DNA of 64,000 nt from Paenibacillus sp. FSL H7-0331 (GTDB lineage: Bacteria > Bacillota > Bacilli > Paenibacillales > NBRC-103111), in assembly GCF_001956045.1 (NCBI RefSeq), contig NZ_MRTH01000015.1:124001-188000 (forward strand), written 5' to 3'. Positions 8,059 through 17,088 of this stretch are shown here, piece by piece (the first letter of the stretch is position 1; each line of letters starts with the position of its first letter). Under the pieces are notes generated by a model. That model saw only the letters and a list, made by a program, of their open reading frames with translations. It had not been told where the DNA came from and made no database searches. A program made the position numbers and the translations under genes.

Positions 8059-9522
8059 TTAAAGAAATGCACGAAATTTCTCAAGGGTATGAAATGTCAT
8101 ATAATTGGCGTTATGAAAATTGTAGGCATCATTAAGCGCGGTCCGACTTAGATAAATAATATCGTCCCCATTAAACAGCCAATCGACGTATTGGAATCCG
8201 ACCTTAAGATCATCCTCCGTCCAACCGTTATCCTGATAATTTAAAGCGTCCGTATGAACCTTCCACGATTCCAAATCGGCTGATGACACCAGAGACAATA
8301 TATTGCGCTGAGATACATTAGGTAAGGTTACTCTGTTCACTAACGACCAATATCTTCCGCTGACAGGATCATAATGAACCGTGAATTTGGACATATTGCC
8401 ATGAAAGTCAATGACACTGCCGAACGTCAGGTCCGCATCAGGATGTATGGTATTCACATTCAGTATAACAGCTCTTCCATAATCAGGATTGCCCTTGCCC
8501 GTATTATAACGAAGCAGGTTGACGAGCCTTCCACCGGGAGTGATTACGATATTCCCTTCCAGCAGCGATGGTCTACCACCCTCAATGACACCCGGCCATT
8601 CATGGCTGTATGGAAGAAAAGGAGCTATCGCCCAATTGGCCGGATCCAGCAAATCCGCATCCGCTGGTGCAGAGATGACTCCGGTGGCATGACCACCGAG
8701 AGACCATGACCCATATTCCACCGCGCTCCAAATCCGCCCCTCGTGCTCAACGATAGGCATTGGCGCTTTATGAGGTCCGCCTTCCTCCCTGCTTCCAGCT
8801 GGTATCAGCTCCGTTGGTGCAGACCAGGTTGCTCCGCCATCGTCAGAGCGGCCAATTAGCAAAGCGCCGTATTCCGTACTTGTTCCAAGCATGTACAGCG
8901 CTCCGCGATGAAGAAACAACTTCCCCCAAAAGCACGGATAAAGATCGCACAGGAATGACCAGCTTTGACCGTCGTCCGTAGATCGAAAAATCTTGCTCAG
9001 ATTTTGTCCGCCCAGCCCCCAAAAAACATCATGGGAGGCAAGTAGGGTTCCATCCGGAAGCTTTACGATGGATGGACTTGCCGGGGAACGGCCCGAGAAG
9101 TCATACGTGTAGTCATCGGGATGAATATAATTGACGACAATACCGGGCACCTCTCCGGTTCGCGCCTTTCTTGCCGGACTTTCCGCCAACTGCTCATTGG
9201 AATCCTTCTTGGTGGCACGAACGGCAACCTCGTAATCTACGGCATGATCCAGACCGCTAAGTAAAATCGAAGTGGCGTCACCCGGTAGTTGGCGAGTTTG
9301 AATTTCTGTCCGTTCTTCCCCTGCCGTCAGCTTGACCTCGTAAACAAGATCATCGGAATTGCATGATCCATCATACTGCCAATCCAACTGCAGCTGCCGG
9401 TTTCCCGGAGCAAGCCGTACTATATTTAACTCACTATATGGGGCTCCATAGCCCTTGGAAGCATAGGCGATTCCCTTGGCTGTTGAATAGCTCCACGTAG
9501 AGTTCTCTTTACGAACGTTCAT
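8059..9522 (-). CDS. Fibronectin-III plus sialidase-fold protein C
   Basis: 487 residues from ATG 9522, with AAGGG about 11 bases upstream; the frame stays open to 9570, but that extension is Arg/Ala-rich. Residues about 30-125 look like a fibronectin type III domain (LQLDWQYDGS, DDLVYEVKLTA, LSGLDHAVDYEVAVRATKKD). The rest is the propeller: SPASPSIVKLPDGTLLASHD, then Asp boxes FRSTDDGQSWSF and GRSDDGGATWSAP, then long loops and a C-terminal NANYMTFHTLEKFRAFL that parallels protein B. No signal peptide, which is odd for an FN3-bearing glycosidase. Substrate unknown; context suggests an acidic oligosaccharide brought in by the adjacent ABC importer. Confidence 0.78.
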   Translation of the reverse strand: MNVRKENSTWSYSTAKGIAYASKGYGAPYSELNIVRLAPGNRQLQLDWQYDGSCNSDDLVYEVKLTAGEERTEIQTRQLPGDATSILLSGLDHAVDYEVAVRATKKDSNEQLAESPARKARTGEVPGIVVNYIHPDDYTYDFSGRSPASPSIVKLPDGTLLASHDVFWGLGGQNLSKIFRSTDDGQSWSFLCDLYPCFWGKLFLHRGALYMLGTSTEYGALLIGRSDDGGATWSAPTELIPAGSREEGGPHKAPMPIVEHEGRIWSAVEYGSWSLGGHATGVISAPADADLLDPANWAIAPFLPYSHEWPGVIEGGRPSLLEGNIVITPGGRLVNLLRYNTGKGNPDYGRAVILNVNTIHPDADLTFGSVIDFHGNMSKFTVHYDPVSGRYWSLVNRVTLPNVSQRNILSLVSSADLESWKVHTDALNYQDNGWTEDDLKVGFQYVDWLFNGDDIIYLSRTALNDAYNFHNANYMTFHTLEKFRAFL

Positions 9523-9596
9523 CCACCATTCATCCCTTCTTACGGCGGCAGCCTTCAGCTGCCGCCTCATTCCTTGTTATTTCTATCGGATTTGAA

Positions 9597-10985
9597 TCAC
9601 TTTTTATTTTTGGAGGCATCGATGACTTTTTGCTCTTCGACCCATTTATTAATCTTTTCCTGAATATCTGCCATCTCAGCTGTCAGATCATACTTTTGAC
9701 CATGATTAGCCCTCGATATCAACTCTGCCATCCAAGGACGAATAAGTGAGAACATGATCGGCGGAAACAGCACGTTTTTGGTATCCTCTACGACCGTTAG
9801 CAATTGTTTGGCATACGGATTATCCTTTTCGCTAACCCAATCGGCATTTTTCCAGGAAGGCAGATACTTATAGTTATCATAGATAGCTTTTTGTCCTTCA
9901 GCTCCTGTAATATATTTCAGCACCTGCCATGCCGCTTCCGGATTTTTCGTATCTTTGGCCATCGTATACGTTTGGGCTGTACCATAGGAGGTTTTTCCGT
10001 TCTTGTCCCGTACCCCTTTGGTCACGACATAACGATCCTGCAGCTTGTTTTTGAGGATTTCATCCGTTTTGCTGCACCATAAACAAATCGCTACATTGTT
10101 CTCGACCTTCCCCCAATTCTCAAAGCCACGTCCAATTTCATATCCGGGTGGTAGACTGGAGTTCATATCGATCAAGGTTTGCAAACTCTTTTTAATTTGC
10201 GGGTTATTGAAATTCAGTTTACTGTTCCCAAAGTTCGCCCAGTCGGTTTCGCCTAGCTGTACACCGTTCCCATCTGAGAAATAATCGAGCATCATGTGAC
10301 TGCTGCTGCGCGGGTCGTAATACATGCCGTAGGTTTGTTTGCCGGTCTTGGGATTGATCCCCGTCAGCTTGGCCGCTTTTTCCAATATTTCCTGAGCGGT
10401 TGGTTTATCACTGAGCGGTGCCACACCCCAATCATCAAAGATTTGCTTATCATACATAACCGTACTGGTATTGACGATTCCCGGTAACGCCATGACTTTA
10501 CCATCGGTAGCATTCGTAAAGCGCTCTTTGTCCAGCCATAAAGAATCGTAATAATTTTGTTTCCAATTATCCCGTTTCAAGTAATCGTCCAGAGGCATCA
10601 GAAACCCTTGGTTATAAAAATCGATAGACGAATCCAGAATTAACACATCCACACTTCCACTAAGCAATAAAGATTGGAACTTCGCCTTTCTGTTATCTTG
10701 CGGAACTTCAATATATTCCACAGTCAGCTTGGGATGTTTGTCTAAAAATGGCTTCAGCATCGTTTTCATCCCTTTGACATTGCTGCCCGTTACCGGATCG
10801 ATACCGTCATCCACCGGATAACTAAAAACAGCAAACTTGACAACACCGGATAAATTATCCGCGTTTGCTGCGGGACCTGGAGCCGCACTATTGTCACCCG
10901 TCCCTCCGCCGCCGCAAGCGGTTAAAAATAAAAGCACTAAACACATTGTTAGCATCAGTGTCATTTTCCATCTATTCACTCGCAT
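9597..10985 (-). CDS. Sugar ABC transporter substrate-binding lipoprotein
   Basis: 462 residues from ATG 10985, which has AAGGAGTG at good spacing; the upstream in-frame codons to 11015 are rejected. Signal peptide of lipoprotein type: basic RVNRWK, hydrophobic core, lipobox L-T-A-C near residue 24, then a GGGG linker. The mature part fits family 1 (MalE/UgpB-like) extracellular binding proteins: KHPKLTVEYIEVPQDNRKAKFQSLLLSG, VDVLILDSS, and late AAWQVLKYITGAEGQKAIYD. It delivers the solute to the two permeases encoded just upstream. No ATPase gene lies in the locus, so a shared MsmX-type ATPase encoded elsewhere is inferred, as is usual for this class. Confidence 0.92.
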   Translation of the reverse strand: MRVNRWKMTLMLTMCLVLLFLTACGGGGTGDNSAAPGPAANADNLSGVVKFAVFSYPVDDGIDPVTGSNVKGMKTMLKPFLDKHPKLTVEYIEVPQDNRKAKFQSLLLSGSVDVLILDSSIDFYNQGFLMPLDDYLKRDNWKQNYYDSLWLDKERFTNATDGKVMALPGIVNTSTVMYDKQIFDDWGVAPLSDKPTAQEILEKAAKLTGINPKTGKQTYGMYYDPRSSSHMMLDYFSDGNGVQLGETDWANFGNSKLNFNNPQIKKSLQTLIDMNSSLPPGYEIGRGFENWGKVENNVAICLWCSKTDEILKNKLQDRYVVTKGVRDKNGKTSYGTAQTYTMAKDTKNPEAAWQVLKYITGAEGQKAIYDNYKYLPSWKNADWVSEKDNPYAKQLLTVVEDTKNVLFPPIMFSLIRPWMAELISRANHGQKYDLTAEMADIQEKINKWVEEQKVIDASKNKK

Positions 10986-11011
10986 CGTATCACTCCTTAT
11001 AAGTGGATGTT

Positions 11012-11908
11012 TCATTGTTTAATACCTGAATGGGCAACACTTTGAATGATATATTTCTGGAAAAACAGGTATACCAGCAGAACAGGAATGATGGACAATA
11101 CCGTGGCGGCCATATTCAGACCCGGAGGTGATTGTCCGGTTTGTGTGCGTGCATTAAGCAAAGCGATTCCAATTTGAATCGTGTACTTGGCTGGATCATT
11201 CAGCATAATGAGCGGGAACAAAAAGCTGTTCCATACGTTCAGAAAGGTGAGAATAATCAAGGTAGCGACGATTGGCATGCATAAAGCAAAATAGATTTTA
11301 GTGAAGCATTGGAACTCTCCCGCGCCGTCGATAATGGCAGCCTCCCTAAGTTCGCCAGGAATGCCGTCCATAAATTGCTTGGCCAAAAAGGTACCGAATA
11401 TATTGGCGATGGCCGGCAAATAAAAAGCCCAGTAGGTGTTGATGAGCTGCAGCTTCTTAAACAGCATAAACAGCGGGATTAATGTCGCTTCACTTGGAAT
11501 CATCAACGTAGCCAGCACGACCAGCAGTATGATTTTGCCACCCTTGACGTTCAGCTTCGACAACGCATAACCCGCGAGCAGCGCTGAAAACGTACTAATC
11601 ACAATAACACCAACAGCAATCATAAACGTATTTACATACAATCGCGGCATATGGGTATTGATGATGGCAATTCTAAAATTTTCGAAACTGAGGTGTTCCG
11701 GGATCAAACGAAAGGGAAAAGGAAATTCGAAAATTGCATCCTTGTCAAAGCTAATCGAAAGCATAACAATGAAGGGAAATAGGATCATTACGCCGCCAGC
11801 GAATAGGAACAACAGGGTCACAAGCCTTCCAAGCCTATCCACTTTTTTCCTCGATTGCAGTATCACCCCGGTTTTTGTTGCAGTGGACATCATGGTCATA
11901 TGTCTCAT
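11012..11908 (-). CDS. Sugar ABC transporter permease (MalG-like)
   Basis: 298 residues with about six hydrophobic segments. The cytoplasmic EAA loop is visible as ELREAAIIDGAGEFQCFTKIYFALCMPI near residue 190, the surface that contacts the ATPase. The C-terminus QKYIIQSVAHSGIKQ is typical of CUT1 MalG/AmyC proteins. Start uncertain between ATG 11908 and ATG 11899; GGAG lies 8 bases before the second. It follows the partner permease by 6 bases and precedes the binding protein, the normal order for this transporter type. Confidence 0.9.
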   Translation of the reverse strand: MRHMTMMSTATKTGVILQSRKKVDRLGRLVTLLFLFAGGVMILFPFIVMLSISFDKDAIFEFPFPFRLIPEHLSFENFRIAIINTHMPRLYVNTFMIAVGVIVISTFSALLAGYALSKLNVKGGKIILLVVLATLMIPSEATLIPLFMLFKKLQLINTYWAFYLPAIANIFGTFLAKQFMDGIPGELREAAIIDGAGEFQCFTKIYFALCMPIVATLIILTFLNVWNSFLFPLIMLNDPAKYTIQIGIALLNARTQTGQSPPGLNMAATVLSIIPVLLVYLFFQKYIIQSVAHSGIKQ

Positions 11909-11914
11909 CTCCGG

Positions 11915-12805
11915 TTAATCCTTATTTTGAAACGCTTTAAAGTTAAAAAGGGTAAACAGCAAAATAATAATGAAAATCACATACGATGCGGCAGCAGCCT
12001 TGCCAAACTCATAGGTGTAGAAGCCGTATCGGTATACGTACAGCATGAGTGTAAACAACGATCCGCCCGGGTTTCCATCCGGTCCCCCAATAACGAAAAC
12101 ATCGCCGAATCTTTTAAAAGCATTGATCGTACCCATGACGACCATAAAGAAAATGACGGGCTTCATTCCGGGAATCGTTATATAGAACCACTGCTGTATT
12201 CTCTTGGCACCATCCACGCTGGCAGCCTCATACAGATCGCGCGGAATACCTTGAAGTCCTGCCAGCCAGATTAATACGGAATAACCCAACCCGTGCCACG
12301 TATCCATCAAAATGACGCTAAACTGTGCGAGTCTGGGATCTGCCATCCATCCGAGTGGAGCTACGCCAAACCAGCTTAACACCGAGTTGGCAATCCCTTT
12401 TTCCGTCGGATACAGCAGCAGCAGGAATACAATCGAGGCCGCAACCGTTGAAGTCACATTCGGTAAAAAATAAATCGCTTTGAACAGAATGCTTATCCTG
12501 CGGGCGGCGATCCCGTTAATCAATGAAGCGACAATAAAGCTCAGAGGCAATCCCATTCCAAGCCCCATGACACCCATGATTATCGTGTTACGAAGCGCAC
12601 GCCAAAAGGTCTTATCGTACCAAATAAATTCATAATTGCTGAACCCTGCCCAAATCCCCCTTACCCCGTTATGGTGATACAAGCTGATACGGAAAGCCTC
12701 TCCTATCGGGTACAAGGAAAAGGTAACGACCCCCAGGATCAGAGGAAGCAAAAACAAATAGCCAACCGTATGTTTATTTACTAACATATTTCTTTTCGGG
12801 ATCAT
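11915..12805 (-). CDS. Sugar ABC transporter permease (MalF-like)
   Basis: 296 residues, six predicted membrane helices starting with YLFLLPLILGVVTFSLYPI. The EAA loop reads LYEAASVDGAKRIQQWFYITIPGM near residue 190. It forms the membrane channel with the next gene. GGGGGTG lies about 7 bases before ATG 12805. A 98-base gap with an inverted repeat separates it from the upstream response-regulator gene, so transporter expression may be set partly by a separate promoter controlled by that regulator. Confidence 0.9.
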   Translation of the reverse strand: MIPKRNMLVNKHTVGYLFLLPLILGVVTFSLYPIGEAFRISLYHHNGVRGIWAGFSNYEFIWYDKTFWRALRNTIIMGVMGLGMGLPLSFIVASLINGIAARRISILFKAIYFLPNVTSTVAASIVFLLLLYPTEKGIANSVLSWFGVAPLGWMADPRLAQFSVILMDTWHGLGYSVLIWLAGLQGIPRDLYEAASVDGAKRIQQWFYITIPGMKPVIFFMVVMGTINAFKRFGDVFVIGGPDGNPGGSLFTLMLYVYRYGFYTYEFGKAAAASYVIFIIILLFTLFNFKAFQNKD

Positions 12806-12842
12806 TATCGTTCACCCCCTGTATGCTCATCCCTTGCTCTTA

Positions 12843-12867
12843 TTATCCGTAATTTGCACACGGATAA
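12843..12867. promoter_or_regulatory. Inverted repeat upstream of the sugar importer
   Basis: TTATCCGT (12843-12850) and ACGGATAA (12860-12867) form a perfect 8-base inverted repeat with a 9-base spacer. It lies between the stop of the YesN-type regulator and the first permease gene. No T-run follows, so it is not a standard terminator. It may be an operator or a short RNA hairpin. Confidence 0.4.
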
Positions 12868-12903
12868 ATAGGTGAAATTCCTATGATTGGTTTGTAATGT
12901 TAT

Positions 12904-14526
12904 TCAATTGGGCTGCATTTTCCGATACTCCAACGGGGTAACACCTACCCTTTTTCTAAACACTTGTCCAAAATATTTGGCATCGGTATATCCGACTTGG
13001 CTGGAAATATCGAATATTTTCAAATCGGATTGCTTTAACAGCTGCTTGGCTTTGTTGATCCGAATATCGGCCAAAAAATTCAAAACCGTCTCATTGGTTC
13101 TTTCCTTGAATAAATTGGCGAAATAATTGGGTGTCAAATAGACAACGTCGGCTACGTCCTGCAAGGAGATATCCTGCGCATACTGCGACTCCATGAACGA
13201 AATTGCCTTCTGAACGATCGAAACATGACGCTGCTGCATTTTCTTTTCTATGCTATGGGCCAGATCGTTGACATAATGTAAAAGCCACATTTCAAGCTGT
13301 TCAATGGTTTTCCTTTTCTTAATCTGTTCATCCAATGCCGTGATTTCCATGATGTTACCATCTGAAAGATCCCACTCGATTAATTGGCGAAGCAGCGCGT
13401 AGACCAACTGTAGACAAATCTTGCGTAAATGATCAGGAGTTGGGGTAAAGTCGTCGACAATAGCGCGCAAAAATTGCCTTGCATACCCAACTGCTCCGTG
13501 TACATCCCCGATCTTCAAAGCCAGGCACAATCGTTTCTCCAGGTCATACGGGTATACGGTATGTTCGACTGAAGCCTGGTATGTGACGTCACCGATGTAT
13601 ACGATGCTTTCTTTACCTGAATACAGACGATACTGAACAGCCTCCACCGCTTGCTTGCTGGATTCCGGTATCCATTCCGGTTCATCGTAGATGCCGCCAA
13701 TTCCGATTGAAACAGACACCTTGTAATAAGTTTGGATATAATATTTTATTTTTCTTGCTATCGCTTGCAGCAGCTCCAAGTAATATTTGCTTTCCATAGG
13801 CTCCGCTCGGCTAACGATTACAATGAGCTGGTTATCGTAATTTTCGACGATCTCGGCGTATAATTGTTCCCGAAGCAGCTCTTCTACAATGTTGCGAAAA
13901 GCAAATAATAAGAGCTGTTTATCACGAATTCGGGCACTCTGTGCTACAGCATCCTCATCATCGATTTCTACAACCAGGCATGCAAATAAATGGCTGCCGA
14001 TGGAAAGATCCAGGTAGTCACATCTGTTTCTTATATCCAATAAAGACATTTGGCCGGAAAGCAGGTAGCGCAAATACCTTTCCTTGAGCACAGGGATGCT
14101 ATGCAGCAGCTGCTGCCTTAATTGTACAACGTCCTTCACCTGGCTCCTTTCTTGTTCCAGGCTTTGCTTGGCTTTTTCGATGATGGCGAATAACTCTTCA
14201 ATTGTGCTCGGTTTCAACAAATAATCAAAAGCACCATTGCGAATCGCCGTCTGCACATAGGGAAAATTATCATAGCCGCTTAACAAAATCACCTTCGCAT
14301 GCGGTACGATGCAGAGCGCCTTTTCCGTTAACTCCAATCCGTTCATATGAGGCATCAACACATCGGAGATGATCAAATCCGGCTTCTGGTCCATAATCAA
14401 CTCCATCGCTTCGACACCGTCTTCGGCCTCACCAACAATCTCAATTTGATGCTTGGACCAATCCATACTCATTTTCAGACCATTTCTCACGCGCTCCGAA
14501 TCGTCCACCAGAATCATTTTATACAT
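12904..14526 (-). CDS. YesN-type response regulator with AraC output domain
   Basis: 540 residues from ATG 14526, whose start overlaps the end of the kinase gene by 8 bases; the open frame up to 14688 is inside the kinase and rejected. Receiver domain, residues 1-120: acidic pair in VDDSE, phospho-acceptor D in LIISDVLMPHMNG, and the K of YLLKPS. A long middle region links to an AraC DNA-binding domain at the C-terminus: ISLQDVADVVYLTPNYFANL (first helix-turn-helix) and FDISSQVGYTDAKYFGQVF (second), ending GVTPLEYRKMQPN. It would be phosphorylated by the adjacent kinase and activate the importer genes downstream. Confidence 0.92.
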   Translation of the reverse strand: MYKMILVDDSERVRNGLKMSMDWSKHQIEIVGEAEDGVEAMELIMDQKPDLIISDVLMPHMNGLELTEKALCIVPHAKVILLSGYDNFPYVQTAIRNGAFDYLLKPSTIEELFAIIEKAKQSLEQERSQVKDVVQLRQQLLHSIPVLKERYLRYLLSGQMSLLDIRNRCDYLDLSIGSHLFACLVVEIDDEDAVAQSARIRDKQLLLFAFRNIVEELLREQLYAEIVENYDNQLIVIVSRAEPMESKYYLELLQAIARKIKYYIQTYYKVSVSIGIGGIYDEPEWIPESSKQAVEAVQYRLYSGKESIVYIGDVTYQASVEHTVYPYDLEKRLCLALKIGDVHGAVGYARQFLRAIVDDFTPTPDHLRKICLQLVYALLRQLIEWDLSDGNIMEITALDEQIKKRKTIEQLEMWLLHYVNDLAHSIEKKMQQRHVSIVQKAISFMESQYAQDISLQDVADVVYLTPNYFANLFKERTNETVLNFLADIRINKAKQLLKQSDLKIFDISSQVGYTDAKYFGQVFRKRVGVTPLEYRKMQPN

Positions 14527-16300
14527 CGATATATCCCCCTGGAAGTATGATTTGTATGTGGGACCCTTCATCTCTTCGACTTTCGAAGTGTAAGCCATAT
14601 CCTTCTCCATAAGCCAAATGAATCCGTTCGTTAATGTTATAAATGCCATAACCTCCATCTTGCGAAGGCGGCTCGAGAAGCGCTTCAATTTGTTCCAAAT
14701 CCATACCGATTCCGTTATCGATAACTTCCAGCAGAATGAACTGGCCTTCCCTTTTGGCTACAATCTTAATCGTCCCTAGTTTATTTTTTAACGGTTTGAT
14801 GCCATGCAGCAGCGCGTTTTCCACCAATGGCTGCAAAATGAGCTTAATGCACGCTTCCTCCAGTACATGAGGATCGGCTTCAATCGCATACTCAAATTTA
14901 TTTTTGAACTGCAGCTTCTGAATAGTCAGGTAGTGCTCGATCGTTTCCAATTCCTTGGCGATGGTTGTCATTTCGCTGCCTTTATTGAGAATAAGCCGGA
15001 AAAATTGAGCAAACGCCGTTGTCATTTCCGCAATTTCATCATATTCCTTTGTTTTGGTCATCCAATAAATAGAATCCATCGTGTTATACAAAATGTGCGG
15101 ATTAATTTGAGATTGTAAGGCCCTCAGCTCCGCCTCTCTGATTTTCTTTTCATCATCCCGCACTTTGTGGATCAGGGTCCCGATTTCTTCCGTCATTTCA
15201 TTGAAGCTCTCCGATATTTCCCCAAATTCCTCCTGCGTTCCCAGATGAACCTTGGTGTGGATGTCCCCATCCCTTACTTTTTTAATGTGACGAATTAATT
15301 TCATGAGCGGTCGGGTAATGCTGGATGAAATGAACACGGACAGTAGAATCGATAACGCCACGGTAATAAGTATAATCATCACAATCGTGCCTTTGGCTAG
15401 CTCAATATGCTTGTAGACAATAGACTGCGGAATCATCGTAACGAGCTTCCAGCCTGTATATTGCGATGTAAAATAATGAACGGAATACATCGTTCCTTGC
15501 AGCATAATCAGTGAGCTTCCATTGGACGAGTCGGTAATCATCCTCCATACATCAGGATCTGCCTTGGTAGAGACCTGGTCCTTGTTAACATGAGAAATAA
15601 TGAATCCATTCTCGTCAACTATATACGTAATCGCTTTCATATCCGTAAGAATGTTTTTGAAGCTGTCGAATATAAAGCTTTCCCGGACACCAATCAGCAT
15701 AAGCCCCCAGTCTTTAAGGGCTAACAAGCCCAATGTTTTTCGCGCATTATAAATCACCTTGGGCCCTGAATCACGGTTGGAGAATATGTCCTTATTGGCA
15801 AACAGCCATAAGGGCTTGCCCTTGGCCGCATACGACTGTTGATAAATGGCCGTTTGTTCAATTTCCTCTCTTGTCCGATTGGCATAGGAGGTATTCACGA
15901 ATAAGTTCAGGCCGTATGGGCCAAAAAAACTTACCGATTGAATCTGTTCAGAGCGCCCCCCAAAAATACTCGGATACACAGTTTCATAAAATATTTTTTC
16001 ATAATTAGCTCTGACCGAGTCGGTAGAGGCATCGGATTCCATAATGATTTGCAGCTCTTTGTTCGATACGATGTTTACATACAATTCGTCAATATCTTTG
16101 AGCTTGTAATCGATATTTTGCATCGTTTGCTTAAGAACCTCTTGGACGGATTGACCCACTTCATTAACGATGGTTTCTTTTAAAATAAGAAAAAATATCC
16201 AGCCGATGATAGACGTGGATATTACAATAAGTAGTACAAAGGATACGATTAATTTGGATTTAAGCCTCATATTACGAAGTGAACCTGCCATCGTTGCCAC
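14519..16300 (-). CDS. YesM-type sensor histidine kinase
   Basis: 593 residues, GTG start at 16300 with GGGGTGA upstream. Architecture: membrane segment near residues 15-36, a large extracellular sensor (about 40-295), second membrane segment near 300-320, HAMP domain (SSSITRPLMKLIRHIKKVRDG), coiled linker, then the His_kinase box QSQINPHILYNTMDSIYWM with the phosphorylated H near residue 395, and an ATPase domain with N-box LVENALLHG and G-box DNGIGMD. The box has ILYN where most family members have FLYN. The pair with the overlapping regulator gene probably senses an extracellular sugar or polymer fragment. Confidence 0.92.
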   Translation of the reverse strand: MATMAGSLRNMRLKSKLIVSFVLLIVISTSIIGWIFFLILKETIVNEVGQSVQEVLKQTMQNIDYKLKDIDELYVNIVSNKELQIIMESDASTDSVRANYEKIFYETVYPSIFGGRSEQIQSVSFFGPYGLNLFVNTSYANRTREEIEQTAIYQQSYAAKGKPLWLFANKDIFSNRDSGPKVIYNARKTLGLLALKDWGLMLIGVRESFIFDSFKNILTDMKAITYIVDENGFIISHVNKDQVSTKADPDVWRMITDSSNGSSLIMLQGTMYSVHYFTSQYTGWKLVTMIPQSIVYKHIELAKGTIVMIILITVALSILLSVFISSSITRPLMKLIRHIKKVRDGDIHTKVHLGTQEEFGEISESFNEMTEEIGTLIHKVRDDEKKIREAELRALQSQINPHILYNTMDSIYWMTKTKEYDEIAEMTTAFAQFFRLILNKGSEMTTIAKELETIEHYLTIQKLQFKNKFEYAIEADPHVLEEACIKLILQPLVENALLHGIKPLKNKLGTIKIVAKREGQFILLEVIDNGIGMDLEQIEALLEPPSQDGGYGIYNINERIHLAYGEGYGLHFESRRDEGSHIQIILPGGYIDV

Positions 16301-16329
16301 TTAAATCACCCCTATCTGGTTTCATGCTG

Positions 16330-17082
16330 TCACAGCTTATCCTCGATATGGCTAACCACCTGCCGCAGCTTAACCGCATAATTTTCAATTGTGGAATCAT
16401 CAAACCTGAGGGAGGGACCGGCAATGCTTACCCCGGCAATGACTTCCCGCTTTTTGTTGCGAATCGGCATTCCCATGCATTTAATTCCGTATTCATGCTC
16501 CATATGATCAATAGAATATCCTCTTGCCCGAATCTGCTGCAAATCCAGTATAAGCGCTTCTTGGCTGGTTATCGTACTATCTGTAATGGCGATAAGACCC
16601 TTGTCTATGACTGCCTTGATTCTGTCATCGGGTAAATAAGCAAGCATCGCTTTGCCAATCCCGGTACAATAAAGCGGCGCCTTAACACCCAGCATAGACC
16701 TCGTGGAAAGCTGATTTCGCGGACAGGTGGAATCCAGATAAACGACTTCATTTTCTCTTGGCGTACCCAGGTACACGGTTTCATTCGTAAAGTCCGATAG
16801 CTCCTGCATCAATGGCAGCACGATAGTCCTGAAATCAATGTTACTATGGATTACATTACTGAACTCCAACAGCTTAAATCCAAGCCTGTATTTCCCATTC
16901 TCCTGATTTTGCTCCAGATACCCTGCCTTTAAAAAAGTATCTGCGATATTGTGAACATTACTTTTATAGAGTCCCAGCTTCTCGCTTATTTCTGTAATGC
17001 CCAGCTCAGGCGATTGTACCGTGAAGCAATCGAGAATTTTCAGCGCTTTAATTAATGATTTCACTTTTCCTTCATCTGACAA
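16330..17082 (-). CDS. IclR family transcriptional regulator
   Basis: 250 residues. The N-terminal winged helix-turn-helix (residues about 8-70) shows VKSLIKALKILDCF, GITEISEKLGLYKSNVHNIA and YRLGFKLLEF. The C-terminal effector domain shows VYLGTPRENEVVYLDSTCP, APLYCTGIGKAMLAYLP near 125-142, YSIDHMEHEYGIKCMGMPI and AGVSIAGPSLR. IclR proteins bind small acids or sugar acids. The first codon is TTG at 17082; a GTG at 17064 is an alternative. It follows the oxidoreductase gene by 6 bases. The palindrome at the promoter of this unit is its likely operator, so it probably autoregulates. Confidence 0.92.
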   Translation of the reverse strand: MSDEGKVKSLIKALKILDCFTVQSPELGITEISEKLGLYKSNVHNIADTFLKAGYLEQNQENGKYRLGFKLLEFSNVIHSNIDFRTIVLPLMQELSDFTNETVYLGTPRENEVVYLDSTCPRNQLSTRSMLGVKAPLYCTGIGKAMLAYLPDDRIKAVIDKGLIAITDSTITSQEALILDLQQIRARGYSIDHMEHEYGIKCMGMPIRNKKREVIAGVSIAGPSLRFDDSTIENYAVKLRQVVSHIEDKL

Positions 17083-17088
17083 TTCGAT

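Noticed and set aside
12904..14688. Longer regulator start at 14688
   Set aside because: The extra 54 codons lie inside the kinase gene; ATG 14526 begins the receiver domain exactly.
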